Part shown: piece by piece, positions 8,867 to 17,444 of the stretch
How positions within the stretch are numbered: the stretch's first letter is position 1
Layout of the letters: each line of letters starts with the position of its first letter
NCBI GenBank assembly: GCA_015295905.1
Contig: DVEB01000152.1
Location: 1 to 41,355 of the forward strand
DNA: 41,355 nucleotides
DNA from: Synechococcales cyanobacterium M55_K2018_004
GTDB lineage: Bacteria > Cyanobacteriota > Cyanobacteriia > Elainellales > Elainellaceae
Direction: 5' to 3'
Notes under the pieces: model-generated
Databases searched by the model: none
Seen by the model: the letters and a program-made list of their open reading frames with translations, nothing else
What the model was told of the DNA's origin: nothing
Position numbers and translations under genes: made by a program

Positions 8867-11523
8867 GCCAGCCCTGCCGCCACCTGGATCACCTCCAGCA
8901 GGGCAGAAATATCAGGTTGGTCAGAGCCGTCTGATGGCAGAAGCGGCGCCAGACAGGGATAAACACTGAGGCCCTTGACCTGGTTGGCAGCCTGCGTATT
9001 TTCCGGGGTCAGCGTCACAAAGGGCAGGGAAGCGAGCAGGGGATACTCTTTGAGAGGCTGGAGAGTGGCCACTGGGTCAGCCAGGATGCCATCTAGCAAA
9101 ACAACTTGCGGTTTCCAGACGCGCACCAGGAGTTCAGCCTGCTCCAAGTCATCGACCTGGAGCACCCGACAGGGATACGGCTGGAGCAAGTGGGGCAGGT
9201 CAATCGGGAGTCGATCGTTGCACCTCTGACTGACATCCTCTGGGGCAGCCTCCTCTAGGCGCAGATGCAAAATTGTCAGAATTGCAGGGTGCGGTAGTGG
9301 GTCGGGCGGGGAGGGGGCAAGCGGCTTCAGGAAGGGTGCTAGGACGTCTTTCAAGCCAAGGGGGGGCAACGGCAACAACACAAAGTCATCCGCCCCACTC
9401 GCCATCGCCCGGGCCTGTTCTGCACTGGTGCCTACCATCACAACCGGAATAGCTTGAGTCTCGCGATTTGCCTTCACCAAAGTCAGCACGTCCCAGCCCG
9501 ACAAGAGCGGCAGGTATGGACTCAAGAGCACAACTGCGGGGCGGAGGCGGCGAATTTTTTCGAGCGCCTCAGTGCCGGAACGAGCGATCGCAACCCGACA
9601 GCCCAGAGCTTCTAGTTGAGTCACTACCTCCTCCACCTGCTGGAGGTGACTCTCTACCACCAAGGCTAACCGCCGATCGGTTGACACAGAGGTGGTGCTA
9701 TCGCGCTTGCAGGCACGGCTGTCCTGCTGGCTTGCCGCCGGTACCGCTGGCAGCAGTAGCGTAAAGCGGCTACCTTTGCCTTCAACAGAGACAAAGGACA
9801 CATCCCCCCCCTGTAGCTGGGCCAACCGTTGGGTCAAGGCTAGTCCTAGACCGGTGCCCTCAAACCGGCGAGTCAAGGGATTTTCCAACTGCTGAAACTT
9901 CTGGAAGATGAGGTGTTGCTTTTCAGGCGCAATGCCAATCCCGGTATCCCACACAGTAAAGGCCAACCAGCTATCCCAAAGTTCCACATCCAGGCCAATC
10001 TTGCCCTCTGCTGGGGTGAACTTCAACGCATTCGAGAGCAAATTCGCCAGCATTTGCCGCAACCGCAGTTCGTCTGCAATGAAGGTTTCCAGTCCTGGTT
10101 GAATGGTCAGGCTAAAGGAAGCTTGGGCCACTTCAGACGAGGCAGCGACATCAGAGAGGGGGGAATCCTGGGTCTCAATCGGTTGGATCTGACGGGCCTG
10201 TTCGTAGGCTTGCAGACAGGCCTGTTCAATAGACACGGGAACAGGCATGAGTTCCAACTGATTGGCCTCAATGCGCGTCAGGTCAAGGATGTCATTGACA
10301 ATCATCATGAGCTGCCGCCCACTCTGATAGATCAGGCGGGCATAACGAGTTTGGCGCTCATTAAGCGGCCCCAACATCTGGTCTTTGAGCAAGCTAGAGA
10401 GTCCCAATACCGCAGTCAGGGGGGTTTTAAGTTCATGGCTGATGCAGGCCAGAAACTCGTCCTTAAAGCGATTGAGCTGGACTAGCTCAGCATTGCGCAT
10501 GGCTAGATCCTGCTTCAGTTGGTGTTGCTCGGTAATATCCTTGGCCACCACCAGCCAGAGGGGATAGAGTATGTCACCTGTCTGGAGCGGAACTTTGACA
10601 AACTCCCAGACCCTCGCTGGCCCCGTCTGACTCTCACAAGTGCAGATACAGGTGTTGTGATCGGCACCTGACTGACAGGCGGGTGCAATGGGAGGAGAGT
10701 CAAGCGTCAAAACTCCCCGCTCTGCAGGAGTAGACAGCAGGGTGAAGGGCGATCGCGCACCGACTAGAGACCAGGACAACCGCTCAGCGACAGGTCGTTC
10801 TAGCTCGCTATCAATCAGTGCAGCAGACTCGCGCAGGGTGGGGGATAGACCAGGGGAATCAGTTGATAGGTCGCCAATTTGCACTCGCCAAACGCTGTTC
10901 TGGAGCACTACCTGTCCTGTAGGAGTCTGCACCATCACAGGAATGGGTAGATGGTCGAGGAGTGCAGCCAGCACACTAGGATTGGCCAGGGGAAGAGACA
11001 TCAGCCCTTGAGCAGCAGAAACTTGATCAGGACAGGGGGGAGGATAGGGAGGGATCGCCTGAACCAGTAGGTTACTTGCGGGACATTGATCTGACGCCTT
11101 GAAACAGCACCATTCCAGCACTGCCCGATGCAGCAACCCTAAACAAGTACCAGCCGCATCCACAACTGCCCAGCGCTGAGTTGTCGTCTGCCGCAGTAAG
11201 GCCTCAGGTTCAATAGCATCTGCCAGAGAGAGCGTGGCCAGCCGCTCTAGCCAAACGGCTCCATCCTCTCCAGCCTGCAGAACAGGCTGGGCGAGCAGCG
11301 GGGTAACAGCCGGTTCCGTGGCAATTTGAGGACAGGCTAGCGTTTCCAGCACTTGAGCCAACAGGGGAGGCAGGGCAATCGCATAGGTGGGCTGTCCCTG
11401 GGGATCAAGCGCGATCGCCCACTCGCTTCGACACTTCGCAAGCTGGTTAAGCACCGTTTCTAGCGTGGCCGTTGCAGCCAGAACAGGAACGGGTTCCACC
11501 AGGTCAATCACGGAAATCTTCAT
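8863..11523 (-). CDS. Hybrid histidine kinase with degenerate receivers, divergent from kaiABC
   Basis: An 886-residue, apparently cytoplasmic protein. Residues 1-140 look like two CBS-type repeats. About 183-335 is a PAS-like domain with an inserted Cys-rich stretch (C283, C292, C294, C296 and H289). A HisKA domain follows with the phospho-accepting H363 in FLACISHELKTPLTAV. The ATPase domain has the N box NLLSNALKFTP (about 494-504), WDTGIGIA and the GTGLGLAL loop. Two receiver-like domains end the protein. In the first (about 618-733) the phospho-acceptor Asp is Ser668 (VVLLSPYLPLLSGW), the acidic pocket is VVESH and the conserved Lys is lost. The second (about 745-865) keeps Asp811 but has a poor pocket. 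Its 5' end faces kaiA across 757 bp, so a clock role is a reasonable inference but unproven. Confidence 0.9.
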   Translation of the reverse strand: MKISVIDLVEPVPVLAATATLETVLNQLAKCRSEWAIALDPQGQPTYAIALPPLLAQVLETLACPQIATEPAVTPLLAQPVLQAGEDGAVWLERLATLSLADAIEPEALLRQTTTQRWAVVDAAGTCLGLLHRAVLEWCCFKASDQCPASNLLVQAIPPYPPPCPDQVSAAQGLMSLPLANPSVLAALLDHLPIPVMVQTPTGQVVLQNSVWRVQIGDLSTDSPGLSPTLRESAALIDSELERPVAERLSWSLVGARSPFTLLSTPAERGVLTLDSPPIAPACQSGADHNTCICTCESQTGPARVWEFVKVPLQTGDILYPLWLVVAKDITEQHQLKQDLAMRNAELVQLNRFKDEFLACISHELKTPLTAVLGLSSLLKDQMLGPLNERQTRYARLIYQSGRQLMMIVNDILDLTRIEANQLELMPVPVSIEQACLQAYEQARQIQPIETQDSPLSDVAASSEVAQASFSLTIQPGLETFIADELRLRQMLANLLSNALKFTPAEGKIGLDVELWDSWLAFTVWDTGIGIAPEKQHLIFQKFQQLENPLTRRFEGTGLGLALTQRLAQLQGGDVSFVSVEGKGSRFTLLLPAVPAASQQDSRACKRDSTTSVSTDRRLALVVESHLQQVEEVVTQLEALGCRVAIARSGTEALEKIRRLRPAVVLLSPYLPLLSGWDVLTLVKANRETQAIPVVMVGTSAEQARAMASGADDFVLLPLPPLGLKDVLAPFLKPLAPSPPDPLPHPAILTILHLRLEEAAPEDVSQRCNDRLPIDLPHLLQPYPCRVLQVDDLEQAELLVRVWKPQVVLLDGILADPVATLQPLKEYPLLASLPFVTLTPENTQAANQVKGLSVYPCLAPLLPSDGSDQPDISALLEVIQVAAGLA

Positions 11524-12280
11524 GAATCCATAAAAACCTTAGGAGCAGCGACAGCACAGACCTCGAAGCCAGGAGAACCCAATCGTCAATTCAACTAGGA
11601 GAGTGAGTTAGCCGTCGTCAGTACCTGCTAGTCCGACCTTTGCTGGGGGTAAGATCTAGGCGTTGCCTATCTAGAAAATTCTCTCAGCTAGGACAGACGT
11701 GAGAACCAGTATGTAAATCATGTACCCATGATGTAGACCATGTACCCACCGCAAGATAGGCGAGGCGTTATTAGTAACGCATTGGGCAGCTCTCATGTGC
11801 CCGCAAGTTTCTCAGGACACTCGCAAGAGCTACTGTTGGATCCATGACTACAGTTGGACACATAAACTTATTATGACCTCAGAGCAGGGCGAACTTGCCC
11901 GTTTCGACGTAAAATGGGTGTTAATAATTTTTATGATTCATAACGTTTTGCATTAGGTTCAGGCTCATCTAAGGAATCAGGCCGCTCCAGAAGATGTCTT
12001 CTTCCTGGAACGGGGGCACGAAGCCACCTTCTTTGATTTTGGATTTTGTACCTCTGCGTCGTTCATTAATTCCTATCCCCAATTTCCACCTGATACATTT
12101 CCATCTGATACAGTGAATTACCTGATTAAGTGAATCGCTAACATGGATCAATATCTAGCCCTGAAAGGCGATCGCAGAGAAGCATTCGTCAAGAGCCAAT
12201 CATTTTGTATCCTCTGAAACCTAGTTTCGTTATTCTTCCCAATAGCCACGCCCAAACTTATCTTCTCAGGTGAGACTCAC
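11524..12280. promoter_or_regulatory. 757-bp divergent intergenic region between the hybrid kinase and kaiA
   Basis: No convincing gene is present. It must contain the promoters of both the kinase and kaiA. Features seen: two CATGTACCCA-type repeats near 11718-11750, a block at about 11738-11778 partly similar to 39197-39236 (shared GTACCCACCG), and a low-complexity TTTGATTTTGGATTTTG stretch near 12030. A short minus-strand reading frame at 11969-12151 is not convincing. No clear clock-output box can be assigned by eye. Confidence 0.4.
12268..12274 (+). promoter_or_regulatory. Ribosome binding site supporting the TTG start of kaiA
   Basis: AGGTGAG ends 6 bases before the TTG at 12281. There is no ATG or GTG in frame between the upstream stop at 12215 and this TTG, so the site decides the start. 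Confidence 0.6.
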
Positions 12281-13186
12281 TTGCTTTCCATCTGCGCGTT
12301 ACTATTCTCCGATAGCTTGGTTCAGCAACTGACTCAAAATCTCCAGAGTCAGAGTTCCTCTGGTTCAACCCCTACCTATCAACTCACCTGTTTCACCGAA
12401 CCACTGGAGTTCATCGAATTTATTGCCCGCGAGAAGCGCCAGGTTGATTGCTTACTAATTGAGGAAGATGCCAGCCTGCCCAACCTGCTGCGAGCTCTGC
12501 GCGATCGCTCTATTTTTCTTCCACTCGTGATTCTGAGTACAGCCCCTCACCCCCAGTCTATCTCCTTAGCGGTTCATCCCGGTGATTTGCTCAACTCGAC
12601 TGCTCCCCCCGTCTACCATACCGCCACACTCCAGGTATCCTCGGAAGACCTACAACAACTCCCCCAAATTGTAGACGAAGCCATTAGTAAATTTTTGCGG
12701 CTTTCTTCTGCAGCCCCTGCAGCGAACTCCACTGCCCCCGACGACTTGATGTCGCGGCTGTCTAACCACAGCTCTTTGATGTTGCAGCAACGTCGTCTGG
12801 CCGAAAAGCTGAAGGAACGCCTTGGATATCTGGGTGTTTATTACAAAAGGAACCCGGCTAATTTTCTTCGGCACATGTCCCAGTCCTCTCGACAGGAATT
12901 TTTGCAGCAGCTTAAGGAAGACTACCGCGACATCATCCTCAACTACTTCACCAACGACCCCACCCTGAACGAAAAGCTCGACAACTTTGTGAACCTTGCT
13001 TTTTTTGCCGATGTCTCCGTTGCCCAGATCGTTGAAATTCACATGGAACTGATCGACGAGTTCTCGAAACAACTCAAACTGGAGGGGCGAAACGACGAAA
13101 TCCTGCTAGACTACCGACTGACATTAATCGATGCGATCGCCCACCTGTGTGAGATGTACCGTCGCTCCATCCCCCGCGAATCATAA
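12281..13186 (+). CDS. kaiA: Circadian clock protein KaiA
   Basis: A 301-residue activator that stimulates KaiC autophosphorylation by binding its A-loops. The N-terminal pseudo-receiver (about 1-140) starts [17 protein letters not shown], like Synechococcus KaiA, and lacks a receiver-type phospho-Asp. The C-terminal four-helix dimerisation and KaiC-binding domain (about 165-301) is very well conserved: [32 protein letters not shown]-like [31 protein letters not shown] and the terminal RRSIPRES. Length is full (Synechococcus KaiA has 284 residues). Translation appears to start at TTG with an AGGTGAG site. kaiB follows after 29 bases, so kaiA probably reads into kaiBC, with extra kaiBC promoters possible inside. 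Confidence 0.98.
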   Translation: MLSICALLFSDSLVQQLTQNLQSQSSSGSTPTYQLTCFTEPLEFIEFIAREKRQVDCLLIEEDASLPNLLRALRDRSIFLPLVILSTAPHPQSISLAVHPGDLLNSTAPPVYHTATLQVSSEDLQQLPQIVDEAISKFLRLSSAAPAANSTAPDDLMSRLSNHSSLMLQQRRLAEKLKERLGYLGVYYKRNPANFLRHMSQSSRQEFLQQLKEDYRDIILNYFTNDPTLNEKLDNFVNLAFFADVSVAQIVEIHMELIDEFSKQLKLEGRNDEILLDYRLTLIDAIAHLCEMYRRSIPRES

Positions 13187-13215
13187 ATCCGAGTCATCAA
13201 CAAAATCAGGCTATC

Positions 13216-13533
13216 ATGAGTCCCCTAAAAAAGACCTATATTCTCAAGCTTTATGTTGCGGGCAACACCCCCAACTCTGTGCGGGCACTCAAGACCCTCA
13301 ATCAGATCCTCGAAAAAGAATTTCAGGGAGTTTACGCCCTAAAGGTGATCGATGTCTTAAAAAACCCTCAACTCGCTGAAGAGGATAAAATTCTGGCAAC
13401 CCCCACCCTGGCCAAAATTCTCCCCCCGCCCGTGCGAAAAATTATTGGCGACCTGTCTGATCGCGAGAAAGTCTTAATTGGCCTAGACCTTTTGTATGAT
13501 GAACTGCGGGAAGATGAAGCTAACGACGAATAA
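13216..13533 (+). CDS. kaiB: Circadian clock protein KaiB
   Basis: A 105-residue thioredoxin-like, fold-switching clock protein. It binds phosphorylated KaiC at the CI ring, sequesters KaiA and recruits the output kinases SasA and CikA. The sequence is typical across its length: [40 protein letters not shown], and [20 protein letters not shown] with the ATPTL cis-proline region. [15 protein letters not shown] follows, then an acidic tail [11 protein letters not shown]. The N-terminal [13 protein letters not shown] matches the family, so the ATG at 13216 is firm. It lies 29 bases after kaiA and 111 bases before the GTG of kaiC. Confidence 0.98.
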   Translation: MSPLKKTYILKLYVAGNTPNSVRALKTLNQILEKEFQGVYALKVIDVLKNPQLAEEDKILATPTLAKILPPPVRKIIGDLSDREKVLIGLDLLYDELREDEANDE

Positions 13534-13644
13534 TTTCCAGAGTTCTGCTCATCCCCTACGATTTTCCTGAACCGCTGGTTCTTAATCAATACACTCCTTA
13601 TAAATTGCGCTCAACCCTTTCACCTGGACGATTATAAAAGTACT

Positions 13645-15222
13645 GTGACACCGGCAATGACTTCACCCGAACAACCTGAACCGCAGCATGGATCAACCCC
13701 AAAGGGTGTGCAGAAAATCCGCACGATGATCGAGGGATTTGATGACATCAGCAACGGAGGTCTGCCTGTCGGTAGGACCACCTTGGTCAGCGGCACCTCT
13801 GGCACTGGCAAAACCCTCTTTGCAGTTCAGTTTCTCTATAACGGCATTACTCATTTTGACGAAGCAGGGGTGTTTGTCACCTTTGAAGAAGCCCCTGCCG
13901 ACATTATCAAAAACGCCCAGAGCTTTGGCTGGGACCTGCAAGCCTTGATTGACGAAGGCAAGCTCTTCATTCTCGATGCTTCCCCCGACCCCGATGGGCA
14001 GGAAATCGTCGGTAACTTCGACCTGTCTGCCCTGATTGAACGAATCCAGTATGCCATCCGCAAGTATCGCGCCAAGCGGGTTTCGATCGACTCAGTGACG
14101 GCCATCTTTCAACAGTATGATGCGGTCTCCGTGGTGCGGCGGGAGATCTTTCGCCTCGTGGCCCGGCTCAAGCAGGTGGGAGCAACCACCATCATGACCA
14201 CCGAGCGCATTGAGGAATACGGCCCAGTTGCCCGCTTTGGGGTGGAAGAATTTGTCTCCGACAACGTGGTCATCGTCCGTAACGTGCTGGAGGGCGAACG
14301 TCGCCGCCGCACAATGGAGATCCTCAAACTACGCGGCACCACCCACATGAAGGGAGAATACCCCTTCACTATCACCAACCAAGGAATTAACATCTTTCCA
14401 CTGGGGGCCATGCGCCTCACTCAGCGCTCTTCCAATGCTCGTGTCTCCTCTGGGGTGAAAACATTAGACGAGATGTGTGGCGGCGGTTTCTTCAAAGATT
14501 CGATCATCTTGGCTACGGGAGCCACTGGCACCGGCAAAACCCTGCTGGTCAGTATGTTTCTGCAAAATGCCTGTGTGAATGGGGAGCGGGCAATTTTGTT
14601 CGCCTATGAAGAGTCACGGGCACAGTTGTCGCGCAACGCCTATTCCTGGGGGATTGACTTTGAAGACCTGGAACAGAAGGGACTGCTGAAAATCATCTGC
14701 GCCTACCCAGAATCTGCTGGCCTGGAAGACCACCTGCAAATCATTAAGTCTGAAATTGCCGAGTTCAAACCCTCTCGCATTGCCATCGACTCTCTTTCGG
14801 CGCTGGCGCGAGGAGTGAGCAACAACGCCTTCCGTCAGTTTGTTATCGGAGTGACAGGCTATGCCAAGCAAGAGGAGATCACAGGCTTCTTCACGAACAC
14901 CACGGATCAGTTCATGGGGTCGCATTCCATTACGGACTCCCACATCTCGACGATCACCGACACCATTCTGATGTTGCAGTACGTCGAGATCCGGGGTGAG
15001 ATGTCACGGGCCATCAACGTCTTTAAGATGCGGGGTTCCTGGCACGACAAAGGGATTCGTGAATACAACATCAGCGAGCAGGGGCCAGAGATCAAAGACT
15101 CCTTCCGCAACTTCGAGCGCATTATCAGCGGTTCGCCCACTCGGGTTGCGGTGGATGAGAAGAGTGAACTCTCGCGAATTGTGCGCGGCTTCCAAGACCG
15201 TAACAGTGAAGAGGAAACTTAG
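13645..15222 (+). CDS. kaiC: Circadian clock ATPase/kinase KaiC
   Basis: A 525-residue central clock ATPase, autokinase and autophosphatase, with duplicated RecA-like CI and CII domains. The Walker A motifs are GTSGTGKT (about 50-57, CI) and GATGTGKT (CII). The CII phosphorylation region reads SITDSHISTITDT; its Ser-Thr pair is residues 435-436 here, equal to S431/T432 of Synechococcus KaiC, encoded at 14947-14952. T426 is also conserved. The catalytic glutamate pair in CI is in FVTFEEAP, and the A-loop and tail region (EKSELSRIVRGFQDR) is complete. The GTG start gives MTPAMTSPE, similar to MTSAEMTSP of Synechococcus; the ATG at 13657 is the alternative. It is the last gene of the kai cluster. 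The stop is followed at once by a perfect 32-bp palindrome. Confidence 0.99.
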   Translation: MTPAMTSPEQPEPQHGSTPKGVQKIRTMIEGFDDISNGGLPVGRTTLVSGTSGTGKTLFAVQFLYNGITHFDEAGVFVTFEEAPADIIKNAQSFGWDLQALIDEGKLFILDASPDPDGQEIVGNFDLSALIERIQYAIRKYRAKRVSIDSVTAIFQQYDAVSVVRREIFRLVARLKQVGATTIMTTERIEEYGPVARFGVEEFVSDNVVIVRNVLEGERRRRTMEILKLRGTTHMKGEYPFTITNQGINIFPLGAMRLTQRSSNARVSSGVKTLDEMCGGGFFKDSIILATGATGTGKTLLVSMFLQNACVNGERAILFAYEESRAQLSRNAYSWGIDFEDLEQKGLLKIICAYPESAGLEDHLQIIKSEIAEFKPSRIAIDSLSALARGVSNNAFRQFVIGVTGYAKQEEITGFFTNTTDQFMGSHSITDSHISTITDTILMLQYVEIRGEMSRAINVFKMRGSWHDKGIREYNISEQGPEIKDSFRNFERIISGSPTRVAVDEKSELSRIVRGFQDRNSEEET

Positions 15223-15253
15223 GCTAAGTAGCGACCATGGTCGCTACTTAGCC
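15222..15253 (+). terminator. Perfect 32-bp palindrome immediately after kaiC
   Basis: The two 16-base arms, GGCTAAGTAGCGACCA and its complement, meet with no loop at CCATGG (centre 15237/15238). The first base belongs to the kaiC stop TAG. There is no run of T after it, so it is not a textbook intrinsic terminator; it could terminate, protect the kaiBC mRNA 3' end or bind a dimeric protein. Confidence 0.45.
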
Positions 15254-15297
15254 TTGCCCACTCGATAGGAAGCACGCTACACCCTAAATTCACGTCA

Positions 15298-15388
15298 TAC
15301 CGACTCCGTCTGTGTTGTAGTGTAAAACGTGCGCTGCGCGCACGTTTTACACTACAACAAACCGACTCAATAACCGACGGAGTCGGTA
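15298..15388 (+). repeat. Family C palindromic element (C1)
   Basis: A 91-bp element bounded by TA on both sides, with perfect 11-bp terminal inverted repeats CCGACTCCGTC / GACGGAGTCGG. The interior 15313-15359 is a perfect hairpin of two 22-base arms around a TGC loop; the arm starts TGTTGTAGTGTAAAACG. A second copy lies at 31916-32019 with paired substitutions in the stem. It is located between kaiC and the convergent DUF3086 gene. Confidence 0.85.
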
Positions 15389-15401
15389 TCTAGTTCTGGT
15401 T

Positions 15402-15525
15402 AACGTCAGTTCTGGTTAAGCGGGTTTTGGGTCACCGCGCCGGGCGCGGTGACCCAAAACCCTTGCTGTTCCGTGCGCATCGCGCACGGAACAGCAAGGA
15501 TTTCAGCTTATCCCGAATTCACGTT
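15402..15525 (+). repeat. Family A palindromic element, full two-hairpin form (A3)
   Basis: The termini AACGTCAGTTCTGGTTAAG and CTTATCCCGAATTCACGTT are imperfect inverted repeats of each other. Between them, hairpin 1 (15422-15462) has 20-base arms around a single G, with the core CACCGCGCC/GGCGCGGTG. Hairpin 2 (15463-15497) has 16-base arms around ATC, with the core CCGTGCGC/GCGCACGG. The whole can fold as a three-way junction. TA precedes the 5' end. Confidence 0.85.
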
Positions 15526-15618
15526 GGTTAAGAAAGTTTTGGGGCACAAGTTTTGGGGCACCGCGCCGTGTCCAGTGCCCCAAAATCTTTGATTTTCCAC
15601 CTATTCCAAGTTTGCGTT
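15521..15618 (+). repeat. Diverged family A copy overlapping the end of A3 (A4)
   Basis: It begins in the ACGTTGGTTAAG that ends A3 and continues with a partly duplicated TTTTGGGGCAC and a decayed hairpin (CACCGCGCCGTG with partner CAGTGCCCCAAAA). It ends TTTGCGTT, a degenerate version of the A terminus. The second hairpin has decayed to TTTGATTTTCCAC. Confidence 0.5.
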
Positions 15619-15660
15619 AGTTCACGTCAATACAGACGCGTTAGTTCACGTCAATACAGA
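15614..15660 (+). repeat. Tandem 23-bp duplication at the DUF3086 stop codon
   Basis: Two identical 23-bp units (GCGTTAGTTCACGTCAATAC plus AGA) occur at 15614-15636 and 15638-15660, separated by one base. The second unit contains the stop codon (15651-15653) and the last codons of the DUF3086 gene. Confidence 0.8.
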
Positions 15661-16931
15661 ACTGGGTTGTTGGGATCGGGAGCAAAGGCTAGCCAGAGGG
15701 GAAACTGTAGGAGCGACAGGCTAATCACTTCCTCCGACTCGTCCACAATGATCAGGGGGAGTTGCTTTTGTTTCATCAGGCGATCGGCTCGTTGAGCCAG
15801 AGGTTCTGGTGCGTCGAACAGCATCACCCCCTGATCCGTACCAAAGTCACTGCGAGAGATCCCCAGGCAGTCCTGCAAGCCCCGCCGCCACTCGCCCAGC
15901 CGTTCGGGAGAGTCTGCCAGAATCAGTAGACGCAGACGATCGCCGTTCATTTCGTACAGCACTGAGGCGATCGCCGAGGCCACCAAAATATTTTGCAGGC
16001 GCGACCCCATCGTGCGGATTGCACCCCGTCCGCCCTGGGTAAAGAACCAGTTCGAGACCCGCTCAGCGTGAATAGGTTCAAAGGTGCGGCGCAGTTGCCA
16101 GGGGGGGCCGTAGTAGTCGGGCTGAGTACGATACTGGTCAAGCAGGCGGCGGATCTGTTTCGACTGCACCTCAAACGCATCTTCGGCAAACTTGGGTACA
16201 CCTGCTGTGGCTGGCCTTTCCGGTTCGCGACCAGGACCGGGGCGGCGGGCTTCCGGTGGGGGAGCCGTGGGCACCGAGAGCTTGATCTCTTCAGCAGCAG
16301 TCACCAGGTCTTGCAGACTACCCACCAAGTAGTCCTTAAACCCCTGGACTCGGATGGCCAAGTCTTGCGAAGTCCCGGCGAAAGTCTTCCGCATTTCGGC
16401 CTTAATGCGCTCCTGCCGTCGCTCTAGTTGTTCAACGGAGAGTTGCAGCGTCTGTCGGCGTTGCTCCAGTTCGTTGATGTTGCTTTCAATCAACTGGGTC
16501 ATCTTCGCCTGTAACTCCGAAAGCTGGTCGCGCATCAACCGATTTGCAGTGACCTGCAGGTCGGCAATCTCTCGCTCAAGCTGCTGTTTTTGCTGACGCA
16601 GGGAGGAAAGCTCATCCGTGGGTGCGGGTGTTGAAGGTTCGGATGGGCTGACTGTGGGACTGCTGGAGGTGGTCGCAGTCGGGCCGCCCAAGGACAGCGT
16701 GATGGGGATGCCTGTGCTGTCGGAAGCAGCGGGTTCGAGGGGGGTAGACAAAGGTTCGACCGAGGACGACCAAAAATCAGACGCGATCGCCTCTGAGGGA
16801 GCGGCTGTATCCGAGTCGCTATACAATACTTCGGTATTGTTGTCCACTACAAAGGGCGTTGCTTTGGGAGGCACCTCATCCCAAGGAGAAGGTTCCATTG
16901 GATCAGAATTTTGATGTTCGTCAGGATTCAT
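15651..16931 (-). CDS. DUF3086 domain-containing protein
   Basis: A 426-residue cyanobacterial protein of unknown function. Residues 1-105 are acidic, Ser/Thr/Pro-rich and probably disordered. Residues 107-182 form a predicted coiled coil (LRQQKQQLEREIADLQ, RRQERIKAEM). The rest is the DUF3086 domain, marked by QIRRLLDQYRTQPDYYG, PWQLRRTFEPIHAERVSNWF, GGRGAIRTMGSRLQNILVA, RLRLLILADSPERLGEWRRG and QFPLWLAFAPDP. No catalytic motif is evident to me and there are no membrane segments. The DUF3119 gene lies upstream on the same strand, 47 bases away, so the two probably form an operon. The 3' end lies inside a tandem repeat, so the last few residues may have been altered. Confidence 0.88.
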   Translation of the reverse strand: MNPDEHQNSDPMEPSPWDEVPPKATPFVVDNNTEVLYSDSDTAAPSEAIASDFWSSSVEPLSTPLEPAASDSTGIPITLSLGGPTATTSSSPTVSPSEPSTPAPTDELSSLRQQKQQLEREIADLQVTANRLMRDQLSELQAKMTQLIESNINELEQRRQTLQLSVEQLERRQERIKAEMRKTFAGTSQDLAIRVQGFKDYLVGSLQDLVTAAEEIKLSVPTAPPPEARRPGPGREPERPATAGVPKFAEDAFEVQSKQIRRLLDQYRTQPDYYGPPWQLRRTFEPIHAERVSNWFFTQGGRGAIRTMGSRLQNILVASAIASVLYEMNGDRLRLLILADSPERLGEWRRGLQDCLGISRSDFGTDQGVMLFDAPEPLAQRADRLMKQKQLPLIIVDESEEVISLSLLQFPLWLAFAPDPNNPVLY

Positions 16932-16978
16932 GGGAAAACAAACTGCTCAAACGGGGCAACAATATATCAAGCGCAATA

Positions 16979-17374
16979 TCAGGCGCGAACACGGGGGATT
17001 TTCGTCTCAAGGGCAGCCCGCAGCGTCTTCGGGTCAAACAGGATGGGCAGGAAGTGAATGCTCTTAACTTCTTTGAAGTAGAACAGAATAGGGATAGGAG
17101 ACCAGAAAATTTCCCAGTGCTGCCATTCACTGTAGGGAAACCGACGGATCAGGGTTTCTCCCCGGTAAATGTCGAGAGCTGATTCGGTGAAATACAATCG
17201 CAGCGTCACCGCCTGAAACAGCAGAAACAGACCAAACAGCCCCACAACCACACTCACCCAGGGTTGCACTAGCAGCAGAGGAATGGCACTTAACGCCAAT
17301 GCCAGGGGGATGGTGTAGCTTGGCATAAGCTGAATTGACTCGGTTGAGACCGGAGCAGAAGGCGATTGGGTCAC
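16979..17374 (-). CDS. DUF3119 family membrane protein
   Basis: A 131-residue small membrane protein of the cyanobacterial and plastid DUF3119 family. Two hydrophobic segments lie close together (about 22-38 and 40-58: IPLALALSAIPLLLV, WVSVVVGLFGLFLLFQAV). A PH-like soluble part follows with RLYFTESALDIYRGETLIRRF, PYSEWQHWEIFWSPIPILFYF and HFLPILFDPKTLRAAL. The start is GTG at 17374; an ATG at codon 17 (MPSYTIPLAL) is possible. It is first in an apparent two-gene operon with the DUF3086 gene, an arrangement I recall as common in cyanobacteria. Function unknown. Confidence 0.85.
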   Translation of the reverse strand: MTQSPSAPVSTESIQLMPSYTIPLALALSAIPLLLVQPWVSVVVGLFGLFLLFQAVTLRLYFTESALDIYRGETLIRRFPYSEWQHWEIFWSPIPILFYFKEVKSIHFLPILFDPKTLRAALETKIPRVRA

Positions 17375-17444
17375 CAGAATTGCCTCACAACAGCGTCCAA
17401 TGATTGAGATCTATGATTAAGATCTGATGATTAGGATCTATTGT

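Noticed and set aside
11969-12151. Minus-strand 60-residue frame upstream of kaiA
   Set aside because: No family resemblance, includes low-complexity GATTTTGGATTTTG sequence, and no ribosome site; treated as spacer.
15402-15525. CRISPR array or tRNA-like structure
   Set aside because: The copies are dispersed singly rather than regularly spaced with unique spacers, and there is no anticodon arm, T-loop or CCA-type end.
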